Assembly (NCBI RefSeq): GCF_003851045.1
Contig: NZ_BFBX01000057.1
Coordinates: 73,048-111,297, forward strand
Direction of reading: 5' to 3'
Length of the DNA: 38,250 nucleotides
Origin: Paenibacillus sp. 598K
GTDB taxonomy: Bacteria > Bacillota > Bacilli > Paenibacillales > Paenibacillaceae
Position 1 is the first letter of the stretch; each line of letters opens with the position of its first letter. A program made the translations under genes and the position numbers. Below, piece by piece: positions 30,863-38,250 of this stretch. A model generated the notes under the pieces. It made no database searches. It saw nothing but the letters and a program-made list of their open reading frames with translations, and was not told where the DNA came from.

Positions 30863-31520
30863 AAACATCCGCCTGCTCTGCGGCAGGCCGCTGATCGCCT
30901 ATACGATTCGTCAGGCGCTGGCTTCGGGGCTGTTCGCCGAGGTCGCCGTCAGCAGCGATTCGGAGGCGGTGCTGGAGGTAGCGGCGAGCTATGGCGCGCA
31001 GACGCTCATACGTCGGCCGCAAGCGTTGGCTACCGATGCGGCGCCCAAGCTGGCGGCGATTCGCCATGCCGTGGAGGCGGTCGAGGCGCGGCGAGACATT
31101 CGCTACGACATCGTCGTTGATCTGGATGCGACGGCGCCGCTGCGCCTCACCTCGGATATTCGGGAGGCTGTGCAGCTGCTGGAGCGCTCAGGTGCAGCCA
31201 ATGTTATTACAGGCACGCCGTCGCGGCGCTCGCCTTATTTTAACATGGTCGAGCGCGCCTCCGAGGGCGGGATGAGGCTGGCGAAGCCTCCGGCTCAGCC
31301 GATTTATCGGCGTCAGGATGCGCCGATCACATATGACATGAATGCCTCGATCTACGTTTGGCGACGCGAGGCGGTGCTTGGCGATGCGCCATTGATGGGG
31401 CCGGGCACCGAGCTCTATGTCATGCCGCCGGAGCGCTCCTGGGACATCGACGACGAGACGGACTGGGCCTATGTGGCGTACCGGATGGGCAGCAGCGCCA
31501 GCGGCGCAGAGCCGGGATAG
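30807..31520 (+). CDS. CMP-nonulosonic acid synthetase (LegF/NeuA-type)
   Basis: This 237-residue cytidylyltransferase has the family signature ARGGSKGIPHKNI (about 9-21), AVSSDSEAVL, IVVDLDATAPLR (the D-x-T-x-P-L-R motif), and the C-terminal DIDDETDW. It activates a nonulosonic acid (legionaminic, pseudaminic or sialic) with CTP. PtmE-like and hydrolysing-epimerase neighbours favour legionaminic acid. GGGAGG precedes ATG 30807, inside the previous gene. Cytoplasmic; its product would be the donor for the Maf-type transferase. Confidence 0.92.
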   Translation: MRRLCTICARGGSKGIPHKNIRLLCGRPLIAYTIRQALASGLFAEVAVSSDSEAVLEVAASYGAQTLIRRPQALATDAAPKLAAIRHAVEAVEARRDIRYDIVVDLDATAPLRLTSDIREAVQLLERSGAANVITGTPSRRSPYFNMVERASEGGMRLAKPPAQPIYRRQDAPITYDMNASIYVWRREAVLGDAPLMGPGTELYVMPPERSWDIDDETDWAYVAYRMGSSASGAEPG

Positions 31521-31693
31521 CGGGCGAGCGGACGCAAGCGGGAGCGGCTCCGGCGGTGGGCCAGCCGAACCTGTACGACAGAGAGGGAGAGAGGCAAGGG
31601 ATGTGGCGACGATACGCTCCGGCAACTGCCCGGGTGCAAGGGGAGGTCCGCTGACTGCGACAAGAGCTTGCTGGACTCGAAAGGGGGATGCGC

Positions 31694-32512
31694 GTGAGTC
31701 ATCGAGGGCGATTTGATCTGAGCGGGCGCACGGCTGTCGTCACCGGAGGGCTGGGCATCCTGGGACGGCCGCTCTGCGAAGCGCTGGCCGAGCATGGGGC
31801 GCAGGTGGCCTTGGTCGATCTCGACGGGCCTGCCGCAGTACGCCAGGCGGCCGAGCTGGCCGAGCAGGCGGGCGTGGCTTGTCAGGGCTATGGCTGCGAT
31901 GTCTCCGATCCTGGCGCGGTGCAGGCGATGGTGGAGGCCTGCGAGCGGGATCTGGGCGGCATCGATATTTTGTTGAATCATGCAGCGAGCAAGTCGCGCG
32001 ACGCCGACGCCTTCTTCGCGCCGTTCGAGGATTATTCCTTGCGACAATGGCGATCCGTGATGGCGGTCAATCTAGACGGCATGTTCCTGACGGCTCAGGC
32101 AGTAGGCCGGCAGATGCTGCGACAGGGGCGGGGCGGCTCAATGATCTTCACATCGTCGATCTATGGCTTGCTGGCGCCGGATCAGCGCATCTATGCCGGC
32201 TCTTCGTACGAAGGGCGGGCGATCAATACGCCGGCCGTCTACGCCGCCTCGAAGGCGGGCGTGTGCGGACTCGCCGCCTATCTGGCGGCCTACTGGGCGC
32301 CGCACGGGATACGGGTCAATACGCTCGTCCCCGGCGGCATGCAGAGCGGCCAGAACGACATCTTCCAGGCGAGCTACGGCGCCCGTGTGCCGATGGGGCG
32401 GATGGGACAGCCCGCCGAGCTGACCGGGGCGGTGCTGTTCCTGGCATCGGACGCCTCCAGCTACGTGACCGGCCATCAGCTCGTTGTCGATGGCGGGCTG
32501 CATGTCTGGTAG
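31694..32512 (+). CDS. Short-chain dehydrogenase (PtmA-like)
   Basis: This is a 272-residue classical SDR: cofactor motif TGGLGILG, LLNHAAS, the catalytic Ser in FTSSIYG, Tyr-xxx-Lys in VYAASKAG, and IRVNTLVPGG. The start is placed at GTG 31694, 6 bases after AAAGGGGG; ATG 31688 directly abuts the ribosome site and is less likely. PtmA-like SDRs accompany legionaminic-acid genes. Their reaction is proposed to be early hexosamine or precursor metabolism and is not settled. It is last in the plus-strand operon and 173 bases behind the CMP-synthetase gene. Confidence 0.9.
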   Translation: MSHRGRFDLSGRTAVVTGGLGILGRPLCEALAEHGAQVALVDLDGPAAVRQAAELAEQAGVACQGYGCDVSDPGAVQAMVEACERDLGGIDILLNHAASKSRDADAFFAPFEDYSLRQWRSVMAVNLDGMFLTAQAVGRQMLRQGRGGSMIFTSSIYGLLAPDQRIYAGSSYEGRAINTPAVYAASKAGVCGLAAYLAAYWAPHGIRVNTLVPGGMQSGQNDIFQASYGARVPMGRMGQPAELTGAVLFLASDASSYVTGHQLVVDGGLHVW

Positions 32513-32554
32513 GCGGCAGCGATCGGAGTGGTTAGCCTCTGCGCTGTGGGAGAG

Positions 32555-32574
32555 GCGTCGCAGTGCAGCGACGC
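32555..32574. terminator. Hairpin between convergent operons
   Basis: GCGTCGC-agtgca-GCGACGC forms a perfect 7-bp stem in the 207-base gap between the two convergent sugar operons. No T-tract on either side. It may serve as a weak terminator for both. Confidence 0.35.
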
Positions 32575-32719
32575 GGTGACATGCGGTGACAGCCTGAGCG
32601 CCTCCCGCGATCGCGTGTCTGCAGCTGTGCAGGCGGTGCTGAATGTGATGAGCGGGTGGGCGAGCTATATGGGCTCTGACGAGTCTTAGATGCCCCTGAG
32701 CGGGTTTGCATACACGCCG

Positions 32720-33346
32720 CTAGCGCGCCGGGTTGCCCTTGACGGTGCTGCGGGCTGAGACGGAGCGGGTGACGACGGCGCCTGCCCCGATTACGGCGTC
32801 CTCGCCGAGCGTCAGCTTGCCGAGGACCGGGTGCCCGGGCAGGATGATTGCCCCCGCCCCTACATAGACGCCGGACTTCAACCGCACATTGCCGCAGAGA
32901 TTGGCGCCAGGACCAATTGTCGTATAATCTCCGATCTCGCAGTCATGGGATACGGTGCAGTTCGGATTGTAGATGCCGAAGCGGCCGATAGCGATCGATG
33001 AGGTGAAGCGGACGCCTGCCATGACGATCGTCCCCGACCGCTCTGGCAGCATTGCTCGGATGGCGGCGGGCAGCGTCGCAGCGGGATGAACCAGGCTGGT
33101 ATAAGGCAGCTCGGGATAGGTCTGATGTAACTTGCGACGGATCTGCGGATCGCCGATGGCGATAGCGAAGCGGTAGCCTGCTGCCGCCAGTGCGCCTGCT
33201 TCATCCTCCGGTGCCGTGGGGAAGGCACGAGCGGGCGGACGCGAGCCTGAGGGGTGGAGGAGGACGACCTCGCTGCAGCCGAGCTCCATCCCCAGATGCG
33301 CGGTCTCATCGGCGAGACCGGAGGCGCCGAAAAGTGCGAGCTTCAT
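32720..33346 (-). CDS. NeuD/LegH-type sugar acyltransferase
   Basis: This 208-residue protein has an N-terminal Rossmann-like part (LALFGASGLADE) that binds the sugar nucleotide, then a left-handed beta-helix of hexapeptide repeats (about 115-200; IAIGRFGIYNPNCTVSHDCE, IGPGANLCGNVRLKSGVYVG). His in SHDCEIGD is the likely catalytic base. In legionaminic synthesis LegH acetylates the amino group made by the aminotransferase. O-acetylation of the finished sugar, as by NeuD, is the alternative. Last gene of the minus-strand operon; ATG overlaps the synthase stop (ATGA). Confidence 0.88.
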   Translation of the reverse strand: MKLALFGASGLADETAHLGMELGCSEVVLLHPSGSRPPARAFPTAPEDEAGALAAAGYRFAIAIGDPQIRRKLHQTYPELPYTSLVHPAATLPAAIRAMLPERSGTIVMAGVRFTSSIAIGRFGIYNPNCTVSHDCEIGDYTTIGPGANLCGNVRLKSGVYVGAGAIILPGHPVLGKLTLGEDAVIGAGAVVTRSVSARSTVKGNPAR

Positions 33347-34452
33347 TGAATGGGTTCATCCTTTCGGTAGGAGTGGTCCGACGCTCTGCCGAGCAACTCC
33401 CAATAGCGCTCGGGTGGCAATCCGCCAGCGGGTCGTTTGAACGTCAGATTGCGCTCGCTGAACTGCTCGCCGACCGCGATATCCGTCGCCGCGACGATGC
33501 TGCGGCGGACAAGCCCGCTCGTGCGCAGCTCCGCCTCGTCCGGCAGCTTGGCCGGGGAGCCGAGCGCCATCTCGATCTGGCGGATGTCTCGGACCATCCG
33601 GCCAAAGTCCTCCGGCTCCATCGACGCCTGATGATCAACTCCGGGCAACGACCGATCGAGCGTCAGATGCTTCTCGATGACGCAGGCGCCGCGCGCTACG
33701 GCTGCGATCGCGACGGCGCTGCCCTCGCTATGATCGGATAGTCCTGTCGGCAGCCGGAAGGCGGCGCGCAGCGTATCCATCGCGCGCAGGTTGCAGGAGG
33801 CTGGCGGCGCCGGGTACGCCGTCGTCGCATGCAGCACCGTGACATACCGCTGCAGGGCAGCTTGCCCCGCCGCAGAGACATATGCCTGCCGGAAGGCTGC
33901 GAGCGAGGGGGGAGCCGCCAGCGGATCGGAGGGCTCCACTGCGAGGCCGTAGGCAAGGACAGAGAGCGCCTGCTCAACCTCGGCGAGCGTGGCCATGCCG
34001 GTCGAGAGCAGGAGCTGGCGACGACAACGGCCTACCTCGAGCAGGAACGGCAGATTGGTCAGCTCGCCAGAGCCGAGCTTGATGGAGGAAGCCCTCAGAT
34101 CGTGGACGAGGAGGCGCAGGGCGTCGCGGTCAAAGGGCGTCGCCAGCAGCTCGATCTGCTGCGCCTCGCAATAGACGCCGAGCTCTCGCACCTCTGCCTC
34201 CGAGAGCTCGAGCTGCCGCAGCAGCTCGTATTGCGAGCGTGCGCCAGCGCCAGCAGCTTGCTGCTGGTAGTCGGCGAGCGGTGTATCAGGCGCAGCGAGC
34301 TGCGCCGCGCGGAACAGCTGGAGCTTGACGGCGTCTGCGCCGCAGCGGCGAGCCGCATCGATGAGCTGGCGCGCCATTGCGGCCGAGCCGTTATGGTTGA
34401 CGCCGATCTCGGCGATGATCCGGACCGGAGCGGATGGCGTATGCGCGATCAT
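33343..34452 (-). CDS. Nonulosonic acid synthase (LegI/NeuB-type)
   Basis: This 369-residue protein has an N-terminal TIM barrel of the NeuB type (IIAEIGVNHNG about 12-22, AVKLQLF, IKLGSGELTNLPFL, GLSDHSEG) and a C-terminal SAF/antifreeze-like domain (about 305-369; RRSIVAATDIAVGEQFSERN). It condenses a hexosamine (2,4-diacetamido-trideoxy-mannose in the legionaminic route) with phosphoenolpyruvate. All usual metal- and PEP-contact motifs are seen. It overlaps both neighbours by 4 bases, so it is tightly coupled with the epimerase and acyltransferase. Confidence 0.94.
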   Translation of the reverse strand: MIAHTPSAPVRIIAEIGVNHNGSAAMARQLIDAARRCGADAVKLQLFRAAQLAAPDTPLADYQQQAAGAGARSQYELLRQLELSEAEVRELGVYCEAQQIELLATPFDRDALRLLVHDLRASSIKLGSGELTNLPFLLEVGRCRRQLLLSTGMATLAEVEQALSVLAYGLAVEPSDPLAAPPSLAAFRQAYVSAAGQAALQRYVTVLHATTAYPAPPASCNLRAMDTLRAAFRLPTGLSDHSEGSAVAIAAVARGACVIEKHLTLDRSLPGVDHQASMEPEDFGRMVRDIRQIEMALGSPAKLPDEAELRTSGLVRRSIVAATDIAVGEQFSERNLTFKRPAGGLPPERYWELLGRASDHSYRKDEPIQ

Positions 34453-35609
34453 GGGCGTTGCACCTCATAGAAGGATTTTGACCCCGCAGGCTCTGCGGGC
34501 AGGCGAGCGAGCAGTGCGGCAGCGATGCGTTTGCTGCTGCGCCCGTCTCCGTACGGATTGACGATCGACGAGCGCTCCATTCGCAAGGCGCGATGGATCG
34601 CGCTTTGGATAGCTGTAGGCTCGGCCTCGCTATGGATGACCGAATCGCCCCGGAAGCGTCCGCGCTGCCTGGCTCCGATATCGACCGTAGGCGTGCGCAG
34701 GCTGGGCACCTCCAAGAGGCCACTCGACGAATTGCCGACGACGGCGTCGACGGCTTGGGCCAAGCTGAGGTAGAGCCGGGTCCCCAGCGTCACGAAGCTC
34801 CGGGCATGGGGGCGGCGCTGCACGAAGTCCCGGATCGCCGCATCGGCCTCCCGGCCTTGGGCGTCGGCGTTTGCACCGGTAAAGTACAGGCCGACTGCCT
34901 CGTCCAGGCCATCCAGCGCGGTTAGCAGCGCCGACAGCTCGGCGAGCGCGCCCTCCTCCGACAGCGTCGCCGGATGGTACGTGACGAGCAGGCTGACCGG
35001 CTGCAGCACGCAGCCGAGACACGCCTCCAGTTCCTGTCGCCCGAGCAGTCGACAGTCGCGTACGGCGTCGATGCCGGGATGACCGACGAGCTGCACCGTC
35101 TCCGGCGCTTCGCCGAGCTGGAGCAGACGCCGCCTCGCCTGCTCGTGCGAGACGAAGTGGAGCTGGGCGAGCTTGCTGATGCTATGGCGGTACCCGTCGT
35201 CGAGCGCGCCGCCGCTAATGTCGCCGCCGGCGATGTGGGCGATCCGGATACGGGCGTTGTATGCTGCGAGCGCGGCCGCGAGCGTCTCATAGCGGTCGCC
35301 GAGCACGACGACCCAGTCGGGGGTCAGGCGAGCGAAGGCGTCAGCGAAGCCAGCGATGCCGAGCGCCATTGATTTGCTGGTGCCTACCGCAGTGTCGCTT
35401 GCCAGTAGAGTTTCGATCCGAGCGGCGATAGGGAAGCCGTCAGCCTCGATCTCGCGCCAAGTGCTGCCGTATTCCGTCGCCCAATGCATACCGGTCACCG
35501 CCAGTTGCAGATCAATTGATGCTTCGCATTGCAGCAGGTGCAGCAGACCTCGGAGCAGACCATAGTCGGCCCGGCTGCCAGTGACGACACAGATCGCCGG
35601 TTTATGCAT
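34449..35609 (-). CDS. Hydrolysing UDP/GDP-sugar 2-epimerase (LegG/NeuC-type)
   Basis: This 386-residue protein of the NeuC/WecB fold has CVVTGSRADYGLLRGLL (about 6-22), VVVLGDRYETLAAALAA, IAHIAGGDISGGALDDGYRH and VGNSSSGLLEVPSLRTPTVD. The GDISGG motif is typical of hydrolysing NeuC/LegG enzymes that release the free sugar rather than the nucleotide-bound form. Start at ATG 35609 follows GGAAGGAGG; the frame extends upstream into the aminotransferase gene and is not used. It overlaps that gene by 8 bases. Confidence 0.93.
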   Translation of the reverse strand: MHKPAICVVTGSRADYGLLRGLLHLLQCEASIDLQLAVTGMHWATEYGSTWREIEADGFPIAARIETLLASDTAVGTSKSMALGIAGFADAFARLTPDWVVVLGDRYETLAAALAAYNARIRIAHIAGGDISGGALDDGYRHSISKLAQLHFVSHEQARRRLLQLGEAPETVQLVGHPGIDAVRDCRLLGRQELEACLGCVLQPVSLLVTYHPATLSEEGALAELSALLTALDGLDEAVGLYFTGANADAQGREADAAIRDFVQRRPHARSFVTLGTRLYLSLAQAVDAVVGNSSSGLLEVPSLRTPTVDIGARQRGRFRGDSVIHSEAEPTAIQSAIHRALRMERSSIVNPYGDGRSSKRIAAALLARLPAEPAGSKSFYEVQRP

Positions 35610-36786
35610 CGTCTGCGCCTCCTTCCAGTCGGGGGCTGCTGGGCAGGCAGACCGTGCGTGCACAGAGCGATAGCGTGCCATGCAGCTCCATACGCGGACA
35701 ATCGCTGTACATGGGGAGACGGTGCAAGGGCGTCCATAGCGGTCGGCTCTGGACGCCCTGTCGGTGCAGCATCGCGAGCAGTGGCTCTAGCAGCAGCTCG
35801 CAGCCTGGCTCCAGGAGCAGGGCATTGAGCCAATAATTGCTGCGGGTGCGCCGAGGCTCGGTGAGCACCGATACGCCGTCCAGTCCGGCCAGCGCTTGCT
35901 GATAACGTTGGGCGAGCCGGCGCTTGCGGCGGAGCAGCTCGGGCAGTCGCTCCAGCTGTGCCAGCGACAGTGCGGCATTGATCCCTGGCATGCGGTAATT
36001 GTAGGCGATGCTCGTGTGCTCATAACGCCACGGATGGGGGACCTTGGCCGTAGCGGCGAGCATCCGCGCGGTGGACGCCAGCTCGCCATTGTCGGTCAGC
36101 AGCGCGCCGCCTCCGCCGGCCGTGATGATCTTGTTGCCGTTGAAGCTAAACGCAGCAGCGCTGCCCCATGCGCCGCAAGGTACACCGTCTCGCATACTGC
36201 CGAGCGCTGCCGCAGCATCCTCGATCAGCGTAAGTCGATAACGGCGACAGATGGCGGTTAGCGCAGGCAGATCGGCTGGATGCCCGAGCGCATCGACAGC
36301 GATGAGCGCTCGGATCGTCCGTCCGGTCCGGCGGTTGCGGCACACTCGCCCGATCTGCTCGCTCTCGCGCTGCAGATGCGCCTCGAGCCGCTCGGGCGAG
36401 AGACCGAGATCGGGCAGGCTGCTGTCCGCAAAATGAGGGACGGCTCCGCAATAGGAGACGGCATTGGCCGTCGCGACGAAGGTGAGGGCGGGCACGATCA
36501 CCTCATCGCCGGCCTGGACGCCTGCGGCGAGCAGCGCCAGATGAAGGGCGGCGGTGCCGCTCGATACGGCGACAGCATGAGCGACACCGGCGGTGCGGGC
36601 GAGCGCGATCTCCAGGCGTGTCGTCTCTTCGCTGGCGGTGGATACATAGCCGGAGGCCAGGCAGGCGGACAACCGCTCCTGCTCGTGCTCGCCGAACTCC
36701 GGCTCATGCAGCGCGAGCGGACGTTCCCGGTCGCCGAGCGTCTGCTCGATCCGGGAGACGATCGTCTCCAGCAGCGCGTTGCTCAT
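35602..36786 (-). CDS. DegT/DnrJ/EryC1 aminotransferase (LegC-type)
   Basis: This 394-residue PLP enzyme has VSSGTAALHLALLAAG (phosphate contact), VPALTFVATANAV, Asp190 (LIEDAAAALGS) and the PLP Lys219 in FSFNGNKIITAGGGG. It transfers an amino group to the 4-keto sugar made by the dehydratase. Start at ATG 36786 overlaps the dehydratase stop (ATGA); the longer frame to 36936 lies inside that gene. The substrate is inferred from the cluster. Confidence 0.93.
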   Translation of the reverse strand: MSNALLETIVSRIEQTLGDRERPLALHEPEFGEHEQERLSACLASGYVSTASEETTRLEIALARTAGVAHAVAVSSGTAALHLALLAAGVQAGDEVIVPALTFVATANAVSYCGAVPHFADSSLPDLGLSPERLEAHLQRESEQIGRVCRNRRTGRTIRALIAVDALGHPADLPALTAICRRYRLTLIEDAAAALGSMRDGVPCGAWGSAAAFSFNGNKIITAGGGGALLTDNGELASTARMLAATAKVPHPWRYEHTSIAYNYRMPGINAALSLAQLERLPELLRRKRRLAQRYQQALAGLDGVSVLTEPRRTRSNYWLNALLLEPGCELLLEPLLAMLHRQGVQSRPLWTPLHRLPMYSDCPRMELHGTLSLCARTVCLPSSPRLEGGADDA

Positions 36787-37793
36787 AGATGGTAGCTGCG
36801 GCTGGCATAGCTCTGCAGTATGCCGCTGCTGCGCAGCCACGCGGCAGTCTCGAGCAGCCCGCGGCGCAGCCCGTCGCGACCGCCATAGTCGGGCGTCCAG
36901 CGGAGCAGCCGCTGCGCCTTGGAATTGTCGGCGCACAGTCGCGTCACCTCGCTGCTCTCAGGGCGCAGCCGCCGATCCTCTGTGTCGATCGAGACAGCGA
37001 CGCCAAGCGCGTCGGCTGCCAGCTCGGCCGCCTCGCCGATCGAGATCTCGAAGCCGCTGCCGAGGTTGATCGTCTCGCCGAGTGCATCCGGCGCGTCGGC
37101 AGCCGCCAGGAAGCCGCTCACCGTATCTTGTACATAAGTGAAGTCTCGCGTCGGGTGGAGCGCTCCGAGCCGCAGCACCGAGGAGCCGCTGCCGAGCTGG
37201 CTGAGGATCGTCGGCAGGACCGCACGCAGCGATTGTCTGGGGCCGTAAGTGTTGAAAGGGCGGAGCGTGACGACAGGCGTACGGAACGAATGATAAAAGG
37301 CGTTCGCGAGCTGATCGGCGCCGATCTTGGTGGCTGCATAAGGAGACTGACCCTGCAGCGGATGCGACTCGGACATCGGGACATAGCGGGCGCTGCCGTA
37401 CACCTCGCTGGTTGAGGTATGAATCATCCGTTCCAGTTCCAATTCCTGTACGGCCTGGAGCACATGGAGCGTGCCTTTGACATTGGTATCTACATAAGAT
37501 TCGGGCGCCTGATAGGAGTAAGGGATGCCGATCAGCGCCGCCAGATGGAAGACGAGTTGTTGACCCGCGAGCGCGCGGCGGACCGCAGCAGCATCGCGGA
37601 TATCGCCGGCGATGATGCGGATCTGTCGCCTCGTCTCCTCCGGTAAGGTGTCGAGCCAGCCGGCCGCTCCGGTCGGTTGGTACATGACGAATGCCGTTAC
37701 CTCGGCTCCTGCCCGGACCAGCCGCTCTGTCAGGTGGGAGCCGATAAAGCCGCATGCTCCCGTGACGACTGCTCTTTTGCCTGTCAGCCTCAT
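36783..37793 (-). CDS. NAD-dependent 4,6-dehydratase (LegB-type)
   Basis: This 336-residue extended SDR has TGACGFIGSHL (11-21), the Thr-Ser-Glu triad region HTSTSEVYGSARYVP (about 125-139), catalytic Tyr152-xxx-Lys156 (PYAATKIGAD), and FNTYGPRQ. LegB converts NDP-GlcNAc (GDP in C. jejuni) to the 4-keto-6-deoxy sugar. Start: ATG 37793 with AAGGCGGTGA upstream; the frame extends to 38174 but overlaps the divergent collagen-like gene and has no reason to start there. First gene of the five-gene minus operon. It faces the collagen-like gene over 197 bases. Confidence 0.92.
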   Translation of the reverse strand: MRLTGKRAVVTGACGFIGSHLTERLVRAGAEVTAFVMYQPTGAAGWLDTLPEETRRQIRIIAGDIRDAAAVRRALAGQQLVFHLAALIGIPYSYQAPESYVDTNVKGTLHVLQAVQELELERMIHTSTSEVYGSARYVPMSESHPLQGQSPYAATKIGADQLANAFYHSFRTPVVTLRPFNTYGPRQSLRAVLPTILSQLGSGSSVLRLGALHPTRDFTYVQDTVSGFLAAADAPDALGETINLGSGFEISIGEAAELAADALGVAVSIDTEDRRLRPESSEVTRLCADNSKAQRLLRWTPDYGGRDGLRRGLLETAAWLRSSGILQSYASRSYHL

Positions 37794-37990
37794 ACTGTCA
37801 CCGCCTTCACCGTTTATACACTGTATTGCACGAACCTGCGGATTATGCGATAAGCCCTTGGCATGCGCGGTCCGCATATGCGGAATGCGAGCGGGAACAG
37901 GGACATGCGCAGTGACCGATTCGGGGATGTCCACATGTAATGGAAGATACAGGGAATATGCAGTTATGCAACAAACGGGAGGGGATCGCA

Positions 37991-38250
37991 ATGGGGGTCG
38001 TGTGCGGCAATCAGCAATGCATACTGAAAGGGGCTTGTTGCTGCGGCGGTCAACAAGTCTACTATGAACCAAGGCGGGGCCCTGCCGGTCCCCCTGGCCC
38101 GCCCGGGCCGCCAGGACCGGTAGGACCCGAAGGCCCTCAGGGGCCGCGCGGGTCGACGGGAGCCACCGGGGCAACAGGGGTCACCGGAGTGACAGGTCCG
38201 ACCGGAGCGACAGGGGCAACAGGGGCCACCGGAGTGACAGGAGCGACCGG
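37991..38250 (+). CDS. Collagen-like surface protein, partial at window end
   Basis: It starts at ATG 37991 behind GGGAGGGG and runs off the window with no stop. The first 29 residues contain Cys5, Cys10 and a triple-Cys (GACCCGG), then G-X-Y triplets begin ([20 protein letters not shown]) and turn into Thr-rich GXT triplets ([13 protein letters not shown]). That is the layout of BclA-type exosporium proteins in Bacillus, whose Thr residues are O-glycosylated. It lies divergent from the LegB operon across a shared 197-base region, so joint control is likely. Its C-terminal domain is not seen. Confidence 0.85.
   Translation, partial: MGVVCGNQQCILKGACCCGGQQVYYEPRRGPAGPPGPPGPPGPVGPEGPQGPRGSTGATGATGVTGVTGPTGATGATGATGVTGAT

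Noticed and set aside
37794..37990. Sigma-K or sigma-A promoters between legB and the collagen-like gene
   Set aside because: CATA- and TATAAA-like pieces exist (TATAAA read towards legB near 37815) but none has a properly spaced -35 partner, so none is claimed.

Overview
The window looks like a chromosomal segment of a GC-rich, spore-forming member of the Paenibacillaceae (Paenibacillus or Cohnella type). The signs are strong AGGAGG ribosome sites, a YesM/YesN two-component pair beside an oligosaccharide ABC transporter without its own ATPase, a Bacillus-type SOS box, spore-appendage (DUF3992/Ena) proteins and a collagen-like surface protein. Genus is inferred from content only.

Layout. 1-278: two palindromic elements and a terminator. 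279-1862 (minus): a PadR-type regulator, a HAAS-domain membrane protein and a DUF4825-like protein, with a promoter and a likely self-operator in front. 2110-3273 (minus): a UvrC/Cho-like GIY-YIG nuclease with an SOS box upstream and apparently an ATC start codon. 3397-4056 (minus): a lipoprotein. 4251-15082 (plus): a carbohydrate-use locus with sensor kinase, AraC-type response regulator, an AT-rich membrane-protein gene, two sugar permeases, a binding lipoprotein, two glycosidases and a small CWC protein. 15083-21784: a cytoskeletal-like protein, an FAD oxidoreductase facing an AraC regulator, an unknown protein, and two families of intergenic repeats. 21785-24915 (minus): a DEDDh exonuclease and a GGDEF-EAL protein.

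24987-38250 is the most interesting part and reads as a spore-surface glycosylation island. It has three DUF3992 proteins, the family that builds endospore appendages (Ena). One of them heads a tight operon with two small unknown proteins and a Maf/DUF115 glycosyltransferase, a family known for putting nonulosonic acids on flagellin. Next come two convergent operons with a complete legionaminic-acid-type pathway. The plus operon has a sugar-1-P nucleotidyltransferase (PtmE-like), a Gfo/Idh oxidoreductase, a CMP-nonulosonate synthetase (LegF) and an SDR (PtmA-like). The minus operon has a 4,6-dehydratase (LegB), aminotransferase (LegC), hydrolysing 2-epimerase (LegG), synthase (LegI) and a NeuD-type acyltransferase (LegH). 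Divergent from LegB starts a collagen-like protein with Thr-rich G-X-T repeats, running off the window.

Inferred model: the pathway makes a CMP-activated nonulosonic acid, and the Maf-like enzyme attaches it to a spore-surface protein, with the Ena-like subunit as first candidate and the collagen-like protein as second. The individual family calls are mostly secure; the link between appendage protein and Maf enzyme is a hypothesis resting on operon structure.
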